Positions 59,520 through 64,000 of a stretch of 64,000 nt of DNA are shown piece after piece. The stretch covers positions 137,846,112 through 137,910,111 of the forward strand of contig OZ024823.1 of the NCBI GenBank assembly GCA_964016985.1. The letters run 5' to 3'. The translations under genes and the position numbers were made by a program. Each line of letters opens with the position of its first letter. Positions within the stretch are counted from its first letter, which is position 1. The notes under the pieces were generated by a model. It had not been told where the DNA came from. It saw only the letters and a program-made list of their open reading frames with translations, and did not search any database. The DNA is from Anodontia alba (lineage: Eukaryota > Mollusca > Bivalvia > Lucinida > Lucinidae).

Positions 59520-59830
59520 AGTTAACAGTGGACTGGGATCTGGATCTACACTGTTCTCAGGCCTGTCTGTCCGAATATTTAAGGAGACTTAATAGACCTG
59601 ATAGATTTTCTGTCACTTAAAATTGACAAGGGAGTCAACTTCTGTGACTTTCTGTTTGCTTTGTGTACAACAACCCCTTCTGAAAAGAGGTCTACTCTAA
59701 AAGGAAAGAATTCGCTCCCATTGAGGTAAAGTGTTTTCCTTTTTAGAGTAGACCTCTTTTTCAGAAGTAGAAAACAAATTTGGCAGGTTATCTCCCCTGA
59801 AAATGTATTCATTTGCTTTAAGGTAAATAC
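59520..59830. repeat. Hairpin MITE, family F (best copy)
   Basis: Left flank ggatctggatctacactgtt and aggcctgtctgtccgaatat, then inverted arms ccccttctgaaaagaggtct, actctaaaaggaaagaattc facing ttttcctttttagagtagac, ctctttttcagaag. Confidence 0.82.
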
Positions 59831-59929
59831 GGTATTTTGATGTAGGTCCAATCTACGGATATATTGGCGATGTCAAATAATCTTTTTGAAGTGTTTTTTT
59901 TTCTTTTTGATTTTCCGCTCATGGTGCCG

Positions 59930-60060
59930 GCAAGACTTTATGGTTGAATAATATAAATATGGGAAATCCTAGGAATGACCATAATCACGGTTCACAGCCT
60001 CCACGACTGCGAATGGGGTTAGAATGACACGAAACGACATAATAGAATAACACCTCAGCG
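59930..60060 (+). repeat. Family N-related fragment
   Basis: atatgggaaatcctaggaat, gaccataatcacggttcaca and gcctccacgactgcgaat are a worn version of the N-type head. Confidence 0.5.
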
Positions 60061-60234
60061 AAAACTGAACGAAGAGGATCTGATCGGTAATATCGATTTG
60101 GAACGGACAATAGTAAAACTATATGTGGTCCTTAAACTTGGTTTTGTAAGTGCTCTACCCTAGCCCTTAACCCTTATCCTGCTAAACCTGGATATATCCT
60201 ACTTTTGCAAACAGTGTAGATCCAGATCAGCGGG

Positions 60235-60450
60235 CTTCTGAATTTGAGACCTAACGTCAGAAAACGTACCTTCGGACATGTTCGCTCCCAGCGAAGATTC
60301 ACTGGACACATTTTGGATAGCCAAGGATGCAAAATGTCTTCATGCGGACAACGAAAACTGATCGGACCTCGCGGATGCGCAGGCTGATTTGAGTCTTCGT
60401 TGGGCGCACTTATCAGAAGGTGCGTTTTCTCACGTTGTGGCTCCTTTTTC
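60235..60450. repeat. Miniature element, family L (best copy)
   Basis: Ends gagacctaacgtcagaaaac and gttttctcacgttgtggctc are inverted. Inside, cttcggacatgttcgctccc, agcgaagattcactgg, tggatagccaaggatgcaaa and cttcatgcggacaacgaaaa lead to gaggctgatttg-type arms. It lies about 110 bp upstream of the GPB5 exon. Confidence 0.78.
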
Positions 60451-60561
60451 TTACGCATGTAACGCACATAATGTACATAATGAGCACTACGTCTGTTAAA
60501 TATACCCCAAAGACATTTTTTCCTATAACTTGTCTCATCTTGTGTTCTGTCTAATTTCCAG

Positions 60562-60806
60562 ACATAATGAAGCTACAGAAACGACTGCCTCAGGCTGTTG
60601 GCTTAATGTGCTGGACATGTGTTTGTCTGCTGTGTTTTAACGGCTCTGAAGGCCGTATTGATACCGCGACCACACTGGGATGTCACTTAAGAGAATATAC
60701 ATTTGAAGTGAATAAAGATACGATTTCCGAGGAGACGGGAGAGTATTTATACTGCTCTGATAAGGTCACCGTTTACTCTTGTTGGGGACGATGCGATTCA
60801 TACGAG
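60562..60806 (+). CDS. GPHB5: Glycoprotein hormone beta-5 (thyrostimulin beta), coding exon 1; CDS starts at 60567
   Basis: Encodes residues 1-80 of a secreted cystine-knot hormone subunit that, in the family, pairs with GPA2 and signals through a leucine-rich-repeat G-protein-coupled receptor. The exon begins after a good acceptor (tctaatttccag, AG at 60560-60561), and the ATG follows five bases later. Residues 1-29 are a signal peptide (LMCWTCVCLLCF core). The mature part has GCHLREYTF, which aligns with the family's GC-x-x-REFTF, then Cys63, Cys72 and the CWGRC core (72-76, the CxGxC of the knot). It ends ...DSYE at a donor (gag|gtattt, GT at 60807) in phase 0. Reading on past the donor gives only ten residues before a stop, so splicing is required. 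An untranslated upstream exon is implied by the acceptor but not located. Confidence 0.92.
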
Positions 60807-60836
60807 GTATTTAAAATATTTGTCTTCAGAGAGGTT

Positions 60837-61000
60837 TAAGGGAAACTGATACACTTTCAAGGGAAGCAGCTTTCAAAATTGAATTTACCTCACTTTGCAA
60901 GAATCTTCTCTAAAAGGAAAGAATTTGCTCCCACAGGGAGCAAATTCTTTCCTTTTAGAGTAGACTTTTTTACAAAAAAAAAAAAAAAAAAAAAAAAATG
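60837..61000. repeat. Hairpin MITE, family F, in intron
   Basis: gatacactttcaagggaagc, then the perfect hairpin ctctaaaaggaaagaatttg, ctccca / tgggag-type centre and the complement ending ttttagagtagac, then a 23-base A run. It begins about 30 bp after the splice donor. Confidence 0.85.
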
Positions 61001-61244
61001 GATTTATTAACAAGGTGTTACCAAAATTTTTATTCTTCTATAAAATAGCGGCCAATCTAGCAGGTGTATCTAATCCCCTTATTACTCGTATATAAAAAGC
61101 ATGTAGTAAAACAATGAAATGATACATATGAAATATGATACCGCCATTTTGCAAAGGAGACAACACTGGCACGAAAAGGGATACAACTATTTCAATGATA
61201 AAGTTATACCCATTGGAAGTGTATACCCCTTAAGTTAGCAATTA

Positions 61245-61735
61245 AGCTATAACGCGAGAAAACATGTCTTCAGACATGTGCGTCCAGCGAAGATTTAACC
61301 CATTTATGAATAGCGTTCCATAAAAGTGACATTGGCAAACAGTGTAGACCCGGATCAGACGCCGCTTAACGCGGCGTCTGATCCGAGTCTACACTGTTTG
61401 CATTAACATTAGAAAGCTTCAGTAATAAAAATCAACTATGACGATTTCTATATAACACCCCTTTGACTATACAATGGACCCTTCCAAAGTTCATGATGGG
61501 AGAGTTTATTGAAAATATTCAGGCATAAATGGGTTAAATCAGTCTGCGCATCCGCACAATCTGATAAGTCTTCATTGTCCGCATGCAGCAACTTTGCAGC
61601 CTTGGTTATCCAAAACTGCACCCAATGAAGATTCTGATCAGACTGAGAGAATGCGCAGGCTCATCTGAATCCTCACCTAGCCCACATATCTGAAGGCACA
61701 TTTTCTGACATTACGGTTCATTTCATATGAGCTAT
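61245..61735. repeat. Miniature element, family L, in intron, interrupted by a TTAA MITE
   Basis: Left: ataacgcgagaaaacatgtc, gcgtccagcgaagat. Right, from 61538: cagtctgcgcatccgcac, cttcattgtccgcatgcagc, ttggttatccaaaactgcac, aatgcgcaggctcatctgaa, gcacattttctgacattacg. The intervening 61299-61533 is a separate insert. Confidence 0.75.
61299..61533. mobile_element. TTAA-flanked MITE with cccatttatg ends, nested in family L copy
   Basis: TTAA at 61295-61298 and 61534-61537 flanks ends cccatttatg and cataaatggg. The centre is a perfect hairpin of about 30-bp arms: caaacagtgtagacccggat, cagacgccgc and complement. The piggyBac-like target and hairpin sequence match family D, but the terminal repeats differ. 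Confidence 0.82.
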
Positions 61736-61889
61736 ATCTTGATGAAACTGTGGGTGCGTTAATGATTCTGTATCACCAGAACAAACATGCACTTTTAGCT
61801 TAACTACATTATCTCTCTCCTCTGAGACTATATTTGGCTAATTACTGAATAACGTCTGATACATTTTACGTATACATACTCAAATGCGG

Positions 61890-62165
61890 TATTGTCCCTG
61901 ACTTAGTACTGTCAGTTTGACGTCTAAGAAATGTTCTGGGGCTTCATCTTAAGAGGAATTGACACAGTTAATAGATTTTCCACCATTTGTACAAGGGAGA
62001 CACTTTAGTGATTTCATATTTCCTTTCATGCACACCAAATTCTTTTCGAAAGGGTGGTATTCTCTAATAGGAAAGAATTTGCTTCCGTGGGAGAGTAGAT
62101 ACCTTTTCGGAAGGGAGGTAAAACCATTTTGACAGGGAGTTGTGTCCCTAGAAAAAGCATCGAGC
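61890..62165. repeat. Family F copy with extended left flank, in intron
   Basis: Same extended order as 25798-26035 (tattgtccctgacttagt, ctgtcagtttgacgtctaag, gggcttcatcttaag). Here the hairpin is kept: ctctaataggaaagaatttg, cttccgtgggagagtagat. Confidence 0.75.
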
Positions 62166-62667
62166 CTCCTTTGAAGAAAGCTGCACTAAGCATTCTCATC
62201 TTTCGGTTTTAATAATCCAACGACTTTTTAGTGGATAGCATAATTGCAGGTAAGAGGGGTATTCCAATAATATTCTTGTTTCTCCACGAAAACGTGTTGT
62301 GGGTACACATGAGTACCAAAAGGCACATTTACAATGAGAAATAAGAAAATACCAATACATTTTGGCTGTAAAAATTGCCTTATATGGAGCTTTAGAATGG
62401 TATTGTAGATGTACTCATAGTTAGGCAGGAAACATTTTCACAGTAATGCTTCCTCAATTGTTCGAACAGCAAAAAATCTATATATATATATATAGGATTC
62501 GGACAGCAAGGGTTATAGCAAACAGTATAGACCCAGAAGACGTTGTGTGATCAGAGACTAGCAAACAGTGTAGATCCAGAAGACTAGACAGTGTAGACCA
62601 GAGACCAGAGACCACCAGTTGTTTGTTTCAGATATATCAACAGGTGATAAATAAACTTGTTAAACCA

Positions 62668-62713
62668 AACAAAAAAAAAAAAAAAAAAACCAAAAAAAAA
62701 AAAAAAAAAAAAA
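62668..62713. repeat. A-rich tract
   Basis: Two A runs separated by ccaaa. Confidence 0.9.
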
Positions 62714-63235
62714 GCTTTTCTATTAAATAGAAATAAAGAGTGCGAATACTAAGGGTAAATACTATATGCTGAAATAACTGTTATTGTTTTTAGCCTTGCG
62801 AAGCGTTTTCTCTAGCTTGTCCAATTCTGTAAAACATATTTGGACCGGGGCACAGCATTTCCTGATGCTGGATATGGACAAAGCATTCAGCCTCTGTTGA
62901 CTCCTTGCTAAATCTTCGACGTCTGCCTCTGAGGACAGTAATGCTTGAAACACAATGCTTGTCTATTTGGCTGCTTTTAGTTTTTCACGCTGTCTAATCG
63001 GGGTCTTGGCATGGGTCTCTCTGGGTAGTCAAGGATCGAAATCATTTTCAAGCGGACAGCGAAGACTGATCAAACTGCTCGGATGCGCAGGCTGATCTGA
63101 GTTCGCTGGGCGCATATGCAATCTATGCCCCGGTTAATTTATAAGTTTAGACGCACGGCTTCTTTGATCCAAAGTTTTAGCTAAACGCTAAAAGAAAGTG
63201 ACATCCTAAAATGAGGTCTTTGTTTTCTTTGACAG

Positions 63236-63433
63236 TACGGAGACTACAAAATTCCATATAAGGTCAGCTACCACCCAGTGTGTACGTATAACAGCAGAAG
63301 ATCAAGAATAGTACGGCTGCGTTATTGCCACCCGGACCACCCAGAGCCACTTCACGAAGTGTTTGATGCAGTGTCGTGTAGTTGTACTTTATGTAACTCT
63401 GAACATACTAGTTGTGAAAACCTGAATGGATAG
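63236..63433 (+). CDS. GPHB5: Glycoprotein hormone beta-5 (thyrostimulin beta), coding exon 2
   Basis: Encodes residues 81-145 and the TAG at 63431-63433, in phase with exon 1, giving a 145-residue precursor, near the usual size for this subunit. It contains YGDYKIPYKVSYHPVCTYNS (family motif HPVCTYN), RLRYCHPD, then the C-terminal cysteine cluster VSCSCTLC and SCE (Cys128, 130, 133, 140). With exon 1 this gives ten cysteines in the mature chain, the count I recall for GPB5; classical beta subunits have twelve, including the seat-belt pair. The mature chain has no N-x-S/T sequon; only Asn25, near the signal-peptide end, has one. No AATAAA was seen before the next repeat at about 63560. GPA2, its usual partner, was not found in the window. 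Confidence 0.92.
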   Translation, partial: YGDYKIPYKVSYHPVCTYNSRRSRIVRLRYCHPDHPEPLHEVFDAVSCSCTLCNSEHTSCENLNG

Positions 63434-63559
63434 TCGCTTCTGACGGTTGACGACAAAACTTGGATTGGTGCTGACAAACCAGTTTTATCTCATATGCGAA
63501 TACAGGGAACCACATAGTCAGATCTTGTCTGCTTACGGAATCACTTAATAGTGTATAAA

Positions 63560-63720
63560 CAGCGAGTTAAGGGGAATTGATACACTTTCAAGGTAGATAA
63601 CTCTGTCCAAAATGGTTTTATTCCCTTCTGAAGAGAGGCCTACTTTAAAAGGAAAGAGTTTGCTTCTTGCTGTCTGCAAATCCTTTCCTTTTAGCGCAAA
63701 CCCCTTTTTAGGTCGCCTGT
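63560..63720. repeat. Hairpin MITE, family F copy downstream of GPHB5
   Basis: gttaaggggaattgatacac, ctactttaaaaggaaagagt, tttgcttcttgctgtctgca, aatcctttccttttagcgca and aacccctttttag. It starts about 130 bp after the stop codon, so it may lie in the 3' untranslated region. Confidence 0.75.
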
Positions 63721-63807
63721 ACGAAAGTACATATAGAGCTATAGTGGTCGCCATGGTGTTTGTGAAAGATTTTATTAACCCTTCTTTTGCTGAACACAAC
63801 ATGCCCT

Positions 63808-63972
63808 GTCTTAGCAAACAGTGCACATCCAGATCAGTTGGCTTCTGATCTAGATCTGCACTGTTTGTCATTAAATATGTGAATTTCTATCAAAAACCCG
63901 GATCAAGTAATCTGATTGGCTGGGAAATTAGAAGTGGGAGTGGCATCTTAATTTATTTAGCTTGACAAGGGT
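63808..63972. repeat. Hairpin plus repeat S copy 2
   Basis: Hairpin agcaaacagtgcacatccag / tctagatctgcactgtttg, then the S body attaaatatgtgaatttcta, atcaagtaatctgattggct and gtggcatcttaatttattta, nearly the same as 50310-50432. Confidence 0.8.
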
Positions 63973-64000
63973 TCAAAATGTTCTTCAAAAGCTACACCTC

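Larger units (their letters stand above)
60807..63235 (+). other. GPHB5 intron with four or more miniature transposons
   Basis: Runs from GT at 60807 to AG at 63234-63235 (acceptor tttgttttctttgacag), 2429 bp, phase 0. It contains a family F copy (60837-61000), a family L copy (61245-61735) with a TTAA MITE inside it, a second F copy (61890-62165), a gtagatccagaagac repeat patch (62515-62610), an A-rich run (62668-62713) and another L-like arm (63040-63130). Confidence 0.88.

Noticed and set aside
60174..60467. 97-codon minus-strand frame upstream of GPHB5
   Set aside because: It lies on the family L miniature element, and similar peptides appear at the other L copies (for example 7026-7244).

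Overview
The window looks like non-coding, transposon-rich genomic DNA from an invertebrate animal, most likely a bivalve mollusc. The organism call is inference. It rests on an intron-containing glycoprotein-hormone beta-5 gene, the low coding density, many simple repeats, and several families of palindromic miniature elements of a kind I associate with bivalve genomes. No bacterial operons, rRNA genes, CRISPR arrays or functional tRNA genes were seen.

Only one convincing host gene is present, near the right end. A secreted cystine-knot hormone subunit (GPB5, thyrostimulin beta) is encoded by two coding exons, 60567-60806 and 63236-63433, on the + strand. The 2.4 kb intron between them is full of miniature transposons. 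All other recognisable coding sequence belongs to decayed mobile elements: a non-LTR retrotransposon N-terminus with an endonuclease domain and a 2A-like D-I-E-L-N-P-G-P motif (1-632, minus); three reverse-transcriptase remnants of Penelope-like type (11180-11645, 25043-25215, 27985-29365, all plus); and a mariner (DD34D) transposon with both terminal inverted repeats (30458-33367), split by a 1.65 kb insertion.

Layout. 1-4.2 kb: retrotransposon end, microsatellites, three unrelated palindromic elements and a tRNA-headed SINE. 4.2-22 kb: sparse AT-rich DNA with scattered repeats, including two related dispersed families (called M and N here) that share the motif ctgaccgttctaaggcggtg. 22.9-29.6 kb: a degenerate tandem (satellite-like) array interrupted by reverse-transcriptase pieces and a SINE-like insert. 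30.5-33.4 kb: the mariner. 34.6-36.1 kb: a 1.5 kb element with inverted ends and a pogo-like miniature element inside it. 38.5-59 kb: a dense field of miniature elements, with ten of the eleven copies of family E (each with a very strong internal hairpin), plus families B, C, D, F, I, N, Q and S and a 26-bp minisatellite. 60-63.5 kb: the GPB5 gene.

Family letters A-S are labels for this window only. They rest on similarity read by eye between copies inside the window, not on a database.
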